DNA of 26,611 nt from an uncultured Eggerthellaceae bacterium (lineage in GTDB: Bacteria; Actinomycetota; Coriobacteriia; Coriobacteriales; Eggerthellaceae): the NCBI GenBank assembly GCA_910584145.1, contig CAJTXX010000025.1:1-26611 (forward strand), given 5' to 3'. A program made the position numbers and the translations under genes. The notes below the pieces were generated by a model. The model was not told the origin of the DNA, did no database searches, and worked only from the letters and a program-made list of their open reading frames with translations. This document shows, piece by piece, positions 7,886-15,630 of the stretch. Each line of letters opens with the position of its first letter. Position 1 is the first letter of the stretch.

Positions 7886-7898
7886 AGGCACCGACACT

Positions 7899-7907
7899 AT
7901 ATATATG
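7899..7907 (+). promoter_or_regulatory. Possible -10 region for the small membrane protein gene
   Basis: The A/T run TATATATAT (7899-7907) stands out in GC-rich DNA about 45 bases before the ATG at 7949 and just after the 13-bp inverted repeat. It could supply a -10 box, but no -35 is evident. Confidence 0.35.
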
Positions 7908-7948
7908 CAACGAACCGTATCTGCGGTGAGGATAAGGAGTGTTCTGAG

Positions 7949-8503
7949 ATGAAGAAGAAGAATTGGATAGGCACCGCGGCCGCCACTATCGCCTCTGCGC
8001 TGCTTCTGACCTTGTGGTACGTGCTCGGCTTCAATTACGTCGACGCGCCGCTCGACCTGATCATCTCGATCATCTGGTGGGTCGTGCTGGCTGCTTCGGT
8101 CGCTGGCATCGCGTATGCCGAGCAGAAGCGCCGCCGCGCCATGCGCACCCTGTTCATCGGCGAGAGCATGATGTTCAACCCCGAGCGCGGCTTGGTGGAG
8201 ATCGGCGAGGCCGATGTGCTCGATGAGGCGGCCATGCTGCTCGACGACTTGGAATACGGCTTCGCCACCGAGGAGATGACCGGCCATGTCCGCCCGCTGG
8301 TTGAGGCGATCGTCTACACCGACAAGTTCAATCTGGAAGACGGCGTCTGGGAGGGCGAAGTGCGCTTCACGGAGACGCCCGACGCCGAGCCCGTGGCATT
8401 CGAGGACCGCGCTCAGCTCGAGTATCTGCTGCGCATCGGTGCGGCGATCCCGACAGGAGCGCCCACGGTGATACCCGCGTATCCTGCGGCTGCGATGGCG
8501 TAG
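7949..8503 (+). CDS. Small membrane protein of unknown function
   Basis: This 184-residue protein starts with KKK followed by two hydrophobic segments, about residues 7-28 and 36-58, the second ending in the basic stretch EQKRRRR-like (residues about 60-66, EQKRRRAMR). The remaining 115 or so residues are an acidic soluble domain, probably cytoplasmic by the positive-inside rule. No family was recognised. AAGGAGT (7934-7940) nine bases before the ATG supports the start. It follows the surface protein gene by 112 bases on the same strand and is closed by its own strong terminator, so it may be read through from the surface gene or made from its own promoter. A role assisting or sensing the surface protein is conceivable only from position. 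Confidence 0.7.
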   Translation: MKKKNWIGTAAATIASALLLTLWYVLGFNYVDAPLDLIISIIWWVVLAASVAGIAYAEQKRRRAMRTLFIGESMMFNPERGLVEIGEADVLDEAAMLLDDLEYGFATEEMTGHVRPLVEAIVYTDKFNLEDGVWEGEVRFTETPDAEPVAFEDRAQLEYLLRIGAAIPTGAPTVIPAYPAAAMA

Positions 8504-8527
8504 CGCCACGCGCGGTCTTTTCCCTGA

Positions 8528-8564
8528 GCGAGCCCCGGAACATCCCGCCGGGGCTCGCTTTCTT
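8528..8564 (+). terminator. Strong terminator after the small membrane protein gene
   Basis: GCGAGCCCCGG (8528-8538) pairs perfectly with CCGGGGCTCGC (8548-8558) around a nine-base loop and is followed by TTTCTT. It marks the boundary between the surface-protein block and the housekeeping operon. Confidence 0.85.
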
Positions 8565-8567
8565 AGG

Positions 8568-8576
8568 TGGTACACT
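8568..8576 (+). promoter_or_regulatory. Extended -10 promoter of the S2P-scpAB operon, probably leaderless
   Basis: TGG followed by TACACT (8571-8576) fits an extended -10 element. The ATG at 8585 lies eight bases after the box with no Shine-Dalgarno between, so transcription would begin at or within about two bases of the start codon. It begins directly after the preceding terminator's T-tract. Confidence 0.6.
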
Positions 8577-8584
8577 ATGTCGCT

Positions 8585-9265
8585 ATGGATGCGACGACGA
8601 TCATCTACTACATATGCGCGATACTGAGCTTCGTGCCCGCGCTCGTCTTGCACGAGGTGGCGCACGGCTTCGCTGCGTATAAGCTGGGCGACCCTACGGC
8701 CAAGCGCGCCGGCAGGCTGTCGCTGAACCCCCTCAAGCACATCGACCCCTTCGGCACGGTGGTGCTGCCGCTGCTGCTCATGGTGATGGGCTGGCCCATC
8801 TTCGGGTATGCGAAGCCGGTGCCCTACAACCCCAGCTATTTCAAAGACCCGCGCCGGGGCGATTGCATAACGGGGCTGGCAGGCCCTGCGGCGAACCTCG
8901 GCATGGCGCTCATCGCGGCGGCGGTGGCGTGGGCGTGCCTGCCCCTGTACGCCGCTGCGGGAGCGCACACCTTCGGCGCGTACTTCCTCGGGATGTTCCT
9001 GCCCACGTTCTGCTTGGTGAACCTCTACCTCATGTTCTTCAATCTGATCCCCATACCGCCGCTCGATGGCTCGTCGATCATCGCGCTGGTCATCCCGGTG
9101 AAATGGCTGCCGCAGTGGTACTCCATACAGCACTACGCCTTCCCGGTGTTCATGCTCTGCGTGATAGCGCTGCCGTACCTGTTCCATTTCAACCCGTTCT
9201 CGTGGTATCTGGATGTCACGGCGGGCAATCTGGCGAACCTCATATTCCCGTTCAGGATATCGTGA
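8585..9265 (+). CDS. Site-2 protease family (M50) intramembrane metalloprotease
   Basis: A 226-residue polytopic membrane protein of the compact M50B type. The zinc-binding HEVAH motif lies in the first membrane helix (H23, E24, H27), and the second motif NLIPIPPLDG supplies the third ligand, D161. Such proteases cut membrane-bound substrates within the bilayer; small versions like this one, without PDZ or CBS domains, commonly sit before scpA in Actinobacteria and Firmicutes, and their substrates are mostly unknown. ATG 8585 was preferred over an in-frame GTG at 8567 because the latter lies upstream of and within the -10 box. First gene of an operon: scpA follows after a four-base gap. Confidence 0.9.
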   Translation: MDATTIIYYICAILSFVPALVLHEVAHGFAAYKLGDPTAKRAGRLSLNPLKHIDPFGTVVLPLLLMVMGWPIFGYAKPVPYNPSYFKDPRRGDCITGLAGPAANLGMALIAAAVAWACLPLYAAAGAHTFGAYFLGMFLPTFCLVNLYLMFFNLIPIPPLDGSSIIALVIPVKWLPQWYSIQHYAFPVFMLCVIALPYLFHFNPFSWYLDVTAGNLANLIFPFRIS

Positions 9266-9269
9266 GCGC

Positions 9270-10064
9270 ATGGCGTACCGTGTTTCCATAGAGAGCTTCG
9301 AGGGGCCCTTCGACCTGCTGCTGTACCTCGTCAGCCGCAAGAAGGTCGATATCGGGTCCATCTCCATCACCGAGATAGCCGACCAGTACCTCGCCGAGGT
9401 GTCGCGCATGGAGCGGCTCGACCTCGACGTGGCGAGCGACTTCCTCTTGGTGGCGGCGACGCTGTTGGAGCTGAAGGCGCAATCGCTGCTGCCGAAGGTG
9501 CGCGACGAGGTGGCCGAAGAGGTGGCGCAGCTCGAACCGGGCGACGCGCGCGATATGCTGGTGCGGCGGCTGATCGAGTACAAGCAGTTCAAGAACGCCG
9601 CCGCCGAGCTCGACGCGCGCCTGGCGGCCGAGAGCCGCATGCACCCGCGCCCGTTCGGCCCCGATGCGCGCTTCCTCGGGCTGATGCCCGATTTCCTGGA
9701 AGGCGTCACGCTCGATGCGCTGGGGCTTTTGGCAGCCACCGCGCTCGCACGGCGCGAGCAGCTCCTGCTCGAATCGGAGCATATCGCCGCTAAGCCCATC
9801 CCGGTGGAGGTGCATGTGCGCGCCATCCACGCGCGCATCGAATCGAAGAAGCACCTGCGGTTCAGCGAGCTGGTGGCGGCTGACGCGCGCCCGGCCATCG
9901 TGGTGGTCACGTTCTTGGCCATCTTGGAGCTGTACAAGCGCCAGATGGTGCGCTTGCAGCAAGAGGAGCAATTCGGCGATATCGCCATAGATTACATAGA
10001 GGGCTCGGGCAAGCTCGACCTGTCCGGCGATGATGCCCTGACGTCGGTAGGAGAGGATCGATGA
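9270..10064 (+). CDS. scpA: Segregation and condensation protein A
   Basis: This 264-residue kleisin bridges the heads of the SMC dimer and, with ScpB, forms the SMC-ScpAB condensin that organises and separates newly replicated origins. The N-terminus has the family signature FEGPFDLLLYLV followed by ITEIADQYL; the region DVASDFLLVAATLLELKAQSLLP is typical of the helix that contacts the SMC neck, and the C-terminal winged-helix part contains VVVTFLAILELYKR. ATG 9270 was chosen because the signature begins within ten residues of it. The stop overlaps the scpB start by four bases (ATGA), implying coupled translation and matched stoichiometry. Confidence 0.95.
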   Translation: MAYRVSIESFEGPFDLLLYLVSRKKVDIGSISITEIADQYLAEVSRMERLDLDVASDFLLVAATLLELKAQSLLPKVRDEVAEEVAQLEPGDARDMLVRRLIEYKQFKNAAAELDARLAAESRMHPRPFGPDARFLGLMPDFLEGVTLDALGLLAATALARREQLLLESEHIAAKPIPVEVHVRAIHARIESKKHLRFSELVAADARPAIVVVTFLAILELYKRQMVRLQQEEQFGDIAIDYIEGSGKLDLSGDDALTSVGEDR

Positions 10065-10795
10065 GCGAGAACGCGGGCGCCCGGAACCTGGAGGGCGCGA
10101 TAGAGGCCATGCTGTTCGTCACCGACGAGCCGGTGGGCGTGCTGACGCTGGCCGACCAGCTCGAATGCGAGCCGATGGCCGTGCAGCAGGCGCTCGATTC
10201 GCTGAGCGAGCGGCTGGTGCACGACGAGCGCGGCGTGCAGCTGCGCGAGGTGGCTGGCGGCTGGCGGCTGTTCACGCATCCGGCCTACGACGAGGTGATC
10301 GAGCGCTACGTGCTGTCGTGGGACACGCGCAAGCTCTCGGCGGCGGCGATGGAGACGCTGGCTATCGTCGCCTACACGCAGCCGGTGACGCGGCAGGGCG
10401 TGGCGGCGGTGCGCGGCGTCAACTCCGACAGCCCCATAAGCTCGCTCGTCGAGAAGGGGCTCGTGCGCGAGGCGGGCTGCGCCGACACGCCGGGCAACCC
10501 CACGCTCTACGCCACCACGCAGGCGTTCTTGGAGAAATTCGGCCTGCGCTCGGTGGCCGATCTGCCCGATCTGGCCGAGTTCGCGCCCGACGAGGAGACG
10601 CGGATGCTGATAAGCGAGCGCCTGAGCGCGACGCGCCAAGCACCGGAGGTATCCGACGAGGCCGCTGCGTTCATGGCCGAGCAGATGATGGACGAGGACC
10701 TGGCAGAGCAGGTGACCGATGCCATCGCCGGCGCGCTCGGCGTGGTGGAGAAGATCGACTTCGACGCGCTCGAATTCGATCTGGACGAGGAATGA
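10061..10795 (+). CDS. scpB: Segregation and condensation protein B
   Basis: A 244-residue ScpB with two winged-helix domains. Recognisable features are AIEAMLFVTDEPV at the start, LSAAAMETLAIVAYTQPVTR in the middle and GVNSDSPISSLVEKGLV in the second winged helix. ScpB dimers bind the central part of ScpA and regulate SMC loading. The acidic C-terminal tail of about 60 residues is less conserved. Translation begins inside the scpA stop (ATGA), preceded by TAGGAGAGG. The stop in turn overlaps the pseudouridine synthase start. Confidence 0.95.
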   Translation: MSENAGARNLEGAIEAMLFVTDEPVGVLTLADQLECEPMAVQQALDSLSERLVHDERGVQLREVAGGWRLFTHPAYDEVIERYVLSWDTRKLSAAAMETLAIVAYTQPVTRQGVAAVRGVNSDSPISSLVEKGLVREAGCADTPGNPTLYATTQAFLEKFGLRSVADLPDLAEFAPDEETRMLISERLSATRQAPEVSDEAAAFMAEQMMDEDLAEQVTDAIAGALGVVEKIDFDALEFDLDEE

Positions 10796-11508
10796 TGCGC
10801 CTGTCGCGGTACCTAGCGCGCGCCGGCGTCGCGTCGCGCCGCGCAAGCGAGCAGCTGATACTCGACGGCCGCGTCGCCGTGAACGGCCAAGTGGTGCGCG
10901 AGCTGGGCACGCAGGTGGACGAGGCATCCGATGCGGTCACCTTCGACGGCGCGCCCGTGTGCATCGAGGATGTGCCGTTCACCATCATGCTGAACAAGCC
11001 CGCGGGTGTGGTCACCACCATGAGCGACCCGCAGGGGCGCCCCACCGTCGCCAGCCTCGTGCCGGTGCGCGAGCATCCGTCGCTGTTCCCGGTGGGCCGG
11101 CTCGACGCCGACACCACGGGCCTGCTCCTGTTCACCACCGATGGCGATATGGGGCATGCGCTGCTGCATCCCAGCCATCATGTGCCGAAGCGCTACCGGG
11201 CGCGCGTGTCGGGGCGCTTCACCGAGGCGGCGGCCGAGCGGCTGCGCGCCGGCATCGTGCTCGACGACGGCCCGTGCGCGCCCGCGCAGGTGCGCGTGGT
11301 GGAGGAGGGCAGGCTGCCGGTCGTGGAGGTGGTCATCCACGAGGGGAGGAAGCGCCAGGTCAAGCGCATGTTCCAAGCGGTCGGCTGCCGGGTGGAGCAG
11401 CTCCATCGGGCATCGTTCGGCCCGCTTGGGCTCGGTAGCCTCGAAGAGGGGCGATGGCGGCAGCTGACCGACGGGGAAGTGCGCGCGCTCATGGAGGCCG
11501 CCGGCTGA
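10792..11508 (+). CDS. rluB: RluB/RsuA-family rRNA pseudouridine synthase
   Basis: This 238-residue enzyme converts a specific uridine in rRNA to pseudouridine. An S4 RNA-binding domain occupies the first 60 residues (RYLARAGVASRRASEQLI). The catalytic motif GRLDADTTGLLLFT holds the nucleophile D105, and the ending HEGRKRQVKRMF is characteristic. Members that follow scpB normally modify the 23S peptidyl-transferase region like RluB; substrate specificity is inferred from context. The ATG at 10792 overlaps the scpB stop by four bases; ATG 10795 is one codon later and equally possible. It ends the S2P-scpA-scpB operon. Confidence 0.92.
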   Translation: MMRLSRYLARAGVASRRASEQLILDGRVAVNGQVVRELGTQVDEASDAVTFDGAPVCIEDVPFTIMLNKPAGVVTTMSDPQGRPTVASLVPVREHPSLFPVGRLDADTTGLLLFTTDGDMGHALLHPSHHVPKRYRARVSGRFTEAAAERLRAGIVLDDGPCAPAQVRVVEEGRLPVVEVVIHEGRKRQVKRMFQAVGCRVEQLHRASFGPLGLGSLEEGRWRQLTDGEVRALMEAAG

Positions 11509-11560
11509 GCGGCGCTCTGCGGTTCGCCTGCTGCGAGAGGGGCATCGTGCGGGCGCATCT

Positions 11561-11569
11561 TGATACAAT
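11561..11569 (+). promoter_or_regulatory. Extended -10 promoter of the tyrA-aroA-cmk-plsC-ispH operon
   Basis: TGA followed by TACAAT (11564-11569) is a good extended -10 box in the 95-base gap after the pseudouridine synthase gene. It predicts a start near 11576, a leader of about 28 bases to the TTG at 11604, and excludes the in-frame ATG at 11568, which overlaps the box. Confidence 0.6.
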
Positions 11570-11603
11570 GGTCGCAAGACGATGCGATAGAGAGGATCGT
11601 GGT

Positions 11604-12779
11604 TTGGGAGACGGTTTGCAGGAGGGAGCGCGCCGGGCGCCGTTCGATGCGGTGGCGATCGTAGGGCTCGGGCTGATCGGGGCCTCGCTGGCAGCGGCGC
11701 TCGCCAAGGCGTGGCCGGGCATGCGCATCTTCGGCGTCGATGTCGATGGGCGCGCGTGCGTGGTCGCTGAGGAGCACGGCTGGGTCGATGAGGCATGCCG
11801 GCCCGACGATGGGGCCTTCGCGGCCTTCTTGCGCGACGAAGCCGACCTGGTGGTGCTCGCGGTGCCCGTTGCGGCGGTGGATGGCTATATGCGCATGCTG
11901 GCCGATGCCGGGTATGCTGGCGTGCTCACCGATACGGTCAGCACGAAGGCGCACATGATAGAGTCCGCGCTCGCCATCTTGCCCGATGCGTCCATCTACG
12001 TGCCGGGGCATCCGATGGCCGGCTCCGAGAAGACCGGTGTCGATGCCGCGCGCTCCGACCTCTACGAGGGCGCGAACTGGATCCTCTGCCCCGACGAGAC
12101 GACCGACCCCGACGCCTTCCAGAAGCTGCACGAGCTGATCTGCGGCATGGACGCGCGGGTGGTGTCGCTGCCGCGCGAAGACCACGACCGGGCGGTGGCC
12201 ATCGTGAGCCACGTGCCGCACATGGTGGCCTCGGCGCTCATGCAGCTCGCGCTCGCCCATGTGGACGAGAGCCGCTCGCTCATGCGCCTAGCGGCTGGCG
12301 GCTTCAAGGACACCACGCGCGTGGCGGCCGGCTCGCCGGAGCTCTGGTGCGGCATCGCCTTCGACAACGCGCATGCGCTGGCCGATGGCCTCGACGAGAC
12401 GGCGGGCATCTTGACCGAGCTGCGCGAGGCCCTCACCTCGGGCGACAGGGTGCGCTTCACGCGCATGCTGGCGAGCGCCGCCGACGCGCGCCGCGAGCTG
12501 CCGGCGGCGTGGGTGCCGGGCAGCGACCGCTTGGTCGAGGTGCGCATCCCCATGGTGAACCGCACCGGCGTGGTGGCCGAGGTGACCACCATCGCGAGCT
12601 CGGTGGGGTGCAACATACAATCCATCGAGATCGACCACGTGTCGGAGGGCAACGCGGTGCTCAGCCTCGTGCTCACCGACGAGGGCGATATCGGCCAGCT
12701 ATCGTATAAACTGGTGAGCGCCGGATATTCCGTTTCGTTCAGCCCGCTCTCTTTGAAGGAGCATAGCCATGTCGAATGA
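11604..12779 (+). CDS. tyrA: Prephenate dehydrogenase with C-terminal ACT domain
   Basis: A 391-residue enzyme for oxidative decarboxylation of prephenate to 4-hydroxyphenylpyruvate in tyrosine synthesis. The NAD-binding glycine motif GLGLIGASL lies near the N-terminus, and PGHPMAGSEKTG carries the conserved histidine of the active site. The last 75 residues form an ACT domain (RIPMVNRTGVVAEVTTIA), the usual site for feedback by an amino acid, presumably tyrosine. The start is TTG 11604, preceded by AGAGAGGAT at a good distance and downstream of the likely promoter; this is an inference, since upstream in-frame ATG and GTG codons exist. The 3' end overlaps aroA by 11 bases. Confidence 0.9.
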   Translation: MGDGLQEGARRAPFDAVAIVGLGLIGASLAAALAKAWPGMRIFGVDVDGRACVVAEEHGWVDEACRPDDGAFAAFLRDEADLVVLAVPVAAVDGYMRMLADAGYAGVLTDTVSTKAHMIESALAILPDASIYVPGHPMAGSEKTGVDAARSDLYEGANWILCPDETTDPDAFQKLHELICGMDARVVSLPREDHDRAVAIVSHVPHMVASALMQLALAHVDESRSLMRLAAGGFKDTTRVAAGSPELWCGIAFDNAHALADGLDETAGILTELREALTSGDRVRFTRMLASAADARRELPAAWVPGSDRLVEVRIPMVNRTGVVAEVTTIASSVGCNIQSIEIDHVSEGNAVLSLVLTDEGDIGQLSYKLVSAGYSVSFSPLSLKEHSHVE

Positions 12780-14091
12780 CGCGACGATCATAGAGCCCCT
12801 GTCAGGCCCGCTCGCGGGGAGCGCCCGCGTGCCGGGCGATAAGTCCATCTCGCACCGCGCGGTGCTGCTCTCGGCGATGGCCGAGGGCACCTCGCACCTG
12901 AGCGGCGTGCTCGATTCCGACGACGTGCGCTCGTCCATACAGGCGGTCAGCCAGCTGGGTGCGAAGGCCGACCTCGCCGTGCAGGCGGACGGCTCGCTCG
13001 CGGGCACGGTGGAAGGCTGGGGCCAGGCAGGCCCCGTGCAGCCCGACGCGCCCATCGACTGCGGCAACTCCGGCACCACCGCGCGCCTTCTGATGGGCAT
13101 CTTGGCGCCGTGGCCCATCGAGGTGACGCTCACCGGTGACGACTCCCTGCGCCGGCGGCCCATGCGGCGCAACACCGCGCCGCTCATGAAGATGGGGGTG
13201 CGCTTCAAGCCGGCCGAGGCCGATCATCTGCCCATAACCGAGCTCGGCTGCCCCGAGCTGCGCGCCATAACCTACGACGCGCCCATGGCATCGGCCCAGC
13301 TCAAGACCGCGGTGCTCCTGGCTGGCGTGTATGCGCAGGGCACCACCACGCTGAACGAGCCCGCGCCCTCGCGCAACCATACCGAGCTGATGCTGCCCGA
13401 GTACGGCGTGCCCACCACGGCCGGCACGCGCATGGCCGAGGTCACCGGCCCGGCCGTCATGCGCTCAAGCGACCTCGCGGTGCCCGGCGACCCCTCCTCG
13501 GCAGCCTTCCTGTGCGCTGCGGCGCTGTTGAAGCGGGGCAGCGACATCACCGTCGAGGGCGTGTCGCTCAACCCGGCGCGCATCGGGTTCGTGCGCACGC
13601 TCGAGCGCATGGGCGCCGATATAGCCGAGCACATCGAGGGCTACGAGGGCAAGGAACCCTACGGCACCATCCATGTGGCCTTCACCGAGAAGCTGCGCGG
13701 CTGCGAGATACCCGCCCAGCATTTCGCCTCCATCCTCGATGAGGTGCCGGTGCTCGCGCTGGTGGCCGCGCATGCCCGCGGGGTCACGGTGTTCCGCGGC
13801 GTCGCCGAGCTGCACAACAAGGAATGCGACCGCGTGCGCGCCATTATAGACGGCCTGGCGCTCATGGGGGTCGATGCGTGGGAAGAGGGCGGCGACCTGT
13901 TCGTGGAGGGCGACCCTGCCCTGCAACTGCCGCGCGGGCTCGCCTTCGATGCGCATGGCGACCATCGCATCGCCATGACCTGGGCGCTCGCCGGGCTCTG
14001 CGGCAGCGTGCCGGTGGAGGTGGAGGGCTTCGAGTGCGTGGCGGTGAGCTATCCGGGCTTCCTGGACGACGTGCGGAAGCTGGTGGCCTGA
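12769..14091 (+). CDS. aroA: 3-phosphoshikimate 1-carboxyvinyltransferase (EPSP synthase)
   Basis: A 440-residue enzyme that joins shikimate-3-phosphate and phosphoenolpyruvate, the sixth step of the shikimate pathway. Motifs in order are PGDKSISHR with K25, DCGNSGTTARLLMGIL, RRRPM, SAQLKTAVLLAG, VPGDPSSAAF, HNKECDRVRAI, DHRIAMTWAL and YPGF. The GNSGTTARLL version of the phosphoenolpyruvate site is the one commonly seen in class II-like enzymes rather than the class I NAGTAMRP form. AAGGAG lies seven to eight bases before the ATG, inside the end of tyrA. It overlaps cmk by one base. Placement after tyrA gives a small aromatic cluster. Confidence 0.95.
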   Translation: MSNDATIIEPLSGPLAGSARVPGDKSISHRAVLLSAMAEGTSHLSGVLDSDDVRSSIQAVSQLGAKADLAVQADGSLAGTVEGWGQAGPVQPDAPIDCGNSGTTARLLMGILAPWPIEVTLTGDDSLRRRPMRRNTAPLMKMGVRFKPAEADHLPITELGCPELRAITYDAPMASAQLKTAVLLAGVYAQGTTTLNEPAPSRNHTELMLPEYGVPTTAGTRMAEVTGPAVMRSSDLAVPGDPSSAAFLCAAALLKRGSDITVEGVSLNPARIGFVRTLERMGADIAEHIEGYEGKEPYGTIHVAFTEKLRGCEIPAQHFASILDEVPVLALVAAHARGVTVFRGVAELHNKECDRVRAIIDGLALMGVDAWEEGGDLFVEGDPALQLPRGLAFDAHGDHRIAMTWALAGLCGSVPVEVEGFECVAVSYPGFLDDVRKLVA

Positions 14092-14777
14092 TGATCGTGG
14101 CGATAGATGGCCCCTCGGGCGCGGGCAAATCGAGCGTAGCCAAGGCGTGCGCTAAGACGCTCGGCTTCTCCTGCCTCGACACCGGGGCGATGTACCGCTC
14201 CATCGCGTGGCTCGCGCTCGAGCGCGGCGTGCCGCTCGACGATGGCGCTGCGCTCGGGCAGCTCGCGCGCTCGTGCGATATCCGCTTCGGGCACGTCGAG
14301 GGCGACCCCATCCCCAAGACGGTCAGCATAGACGGCGCCGACGTGACGAGCGCCATACGCACGGCGCGCATCGACAAGGCCGTCAGCCCCGTATCGGCGG
14401 CGCCCGAGGTGCGCGAAGCGATGGTGGAGCTCCAGCGCGCGGTGGGCCGCAGCGGCGATTACGTGGTGGAGGGCCGCGATATCGGCACCGTGGTGTTCCC
14501 TGATGCGGAGCTGAAGGTGTTCCTGACAGCATCACCGGAGGAGCGCGCGCATCGCCGCGTGCGTCAGAACGCCGACAGGGGCGTGGGCTCCATCGACTAC
14601 GACGAGGTGCTGAGCGACATCGTGCGGCGCGACGGATACGATTCCAACCGCGCCGAGTCGCCGCTGCGCCCAGCCGAGGATGCGCTCTCCATCGACTCCA
14701 CCGACCGCTACATCGAGGACATCATCGCCGAGATATGCGCCCTGGCGCGCTCGCGCATGCCGCAAGCGGGGCGATAG
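14091..14777 (+). CDS. cmk: Cytidylate kinase
   Basis: This 228-residue kinase phosphorylates CMP and dCMP. It shows the P-loop GPSGAGKSS (7-15), the substrate loop DTGAMYRS, EGRDIGTVVFPDAELKVFL, and the end motif with SPLRPAEDALSIDST. The length matches the family. The start ATG uses the last base of the aroA stop (TGATG), and plsC begins one base after the stop, so expression is tied to both neighbours. The aroA-cmk-plsC-ispH order is common in Gram-positive lineages. Confidence 0.95.
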   Translation: MIVAIDGPSGAGKSSVAKACAKTLGFSCLDTGAMYRSIAWLALERGVPLDDGAALGQLARSCDIRFGHVEGDPIPKTVSIDGADVTSAIRTARIDKAVSPVSAAPEVREAMVELQRAVGRSGDYVVEGRDIGTVVFPDAELKVFLTASPEERAHRRVRQNADRGVGSIDYDEVLSDIVRRDGYDSNRAESPLRPAEDALSIDSTDRYIEDIIAEICALARSRMPQAGR

Positions 14778-14778
14778 C

Positions 14779-15630
14779 GTGGGCCTCTTCCTGCCATACG
14801 AGAAGATGTGGGATATGCCGCTCGGCGGCGTATCCGACGAGAAGCAGATACCGCATTGGTTCGGCAACTTGGCCTACGCGGTGGTCGGGGGCGTTTGCAA
14901 GGTGCTGTTCCGCTACCGGGTGGACGGCCGCGAGAACCTGCGCACCTTCCACGACGAATGCGGCGTGGTGGTGGTGTGCAACCATACGTCGTTCCTCGAC
15001 GTGGCGTTCATCTACCTGGCGGCGCGCGCTGAGCAGTGGGTGCGCCTGATCGGCCGCGAGTCGCTCTTCGATAACGCGCATGGCCTCGTGGGCCAGATAC
15101 TCTCGCGCGTGGGCGCGTTCCCCATCAAGCGCGATTCGGCCGACCGCGTGGCCATCAAGCGGGCTGCGCGCATGCTGAAGGATCGCGAGCTGGTGGGCAT
15201 CCTGCCCGAGGGCACGCGCCGCGGGAAGGGCACGCTGGCACCGAAGCTGCATTCGGGCGCTGCGTTCATCGCGCGCATGGGGCGCGCGCCTATCCTGCCC
15301 ATGACGGTGCGCAACGCCGAATATGTGAAGCAGAAGGGCCAGCGCATCCGCTTCCCGAAGATCACCGTGGAATACGGCACGCCCATCCTGCTGGAGGATT
15401 TCGACTTCCTGCCCAAGGACGAGCGGCTCGACGGCTGCGTGTGGTACGCCATGCGCGAGTGCTTCGCGCTGTCGCAGCGCATCCCGGCGGCGGAGGTGGA
15501 CATGCGGGCGCTCTTCCCCGATGCGAAAGACTATGCGCAGGTGTTCAGCGACCATCCCATCCCGGCGCATACGTCGGCTGAGGTGGTGGAGCGCTACCGC
15601 GCGACGCGCACCGAGAAGGGTGCGGCGTGA
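14779..15630 (+). CDS. plsC: 1-acyl-sn-glycerol-3-phosphate acyltransferase
   Basis: A 283-residue member of the PlsC family, which acylates lysophosphatidic acid to phosphatidic acid at the membrane. The catalytic HX4D motif is NHTSFLD (H69, D74), the phosphate-binding PEGTRRGKGT follows about 85 residues later, and FPIKRDSADR lies between. The GTG at 14779 was chosen as start because it is one base after the cmk stop; ATG at 14806 is possible and would remove nine residues without touching any motif. The C-terminal 60 residues are charged and poorly conserved. It overlaps ispH by four bases (GTGA). With PlsY and GpsA downstream it completes the route from glycerol-3-phosphate to phosphatidic acid. 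Confidence 0.9.
   Translation: MGLFLPYEKMWDMPLGGVSDEKQIPHWFGNLAYAVVGGVCKVLFRYRVDGRENLRTFHDECGVVVVCNHTSFLDVAFIYLAARAEQWVRLIGRESLFDNAHGLVGQILSRVGAFPIKRDSADRVAIKRAARMLKDRELVGILPEGTRRGKGTLAPKLHSGAAFIARMGRAPILPMTVRNAEYVKQKGQRIRFPKITVEYGTPILLEDFDFLPKDERLDGCVWYAMRECFALSQRIPAAEVDMRALFPDAKDYAQVFSDHPIPAHTSAEVVERYRATRTEKGAA

Noticed and set aside
7859..9988. 709-codon open frame on the minus strand
   Set aside because: It lies antisense to the small membrane protein, site-2 protease and scpA genes, which have clear motifs and ribosome sites. Its translation is Ser/Arg/His-rich low complexity typical of a shadow frame in GC-rich DNA.
11454..11603. Longer N-terminus for tyrA using upstream in-frame starts
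   Set aside because: These codons overlap the pseudouridine synthase gene or the likely -10 box, and the added residues do not resemble the family.
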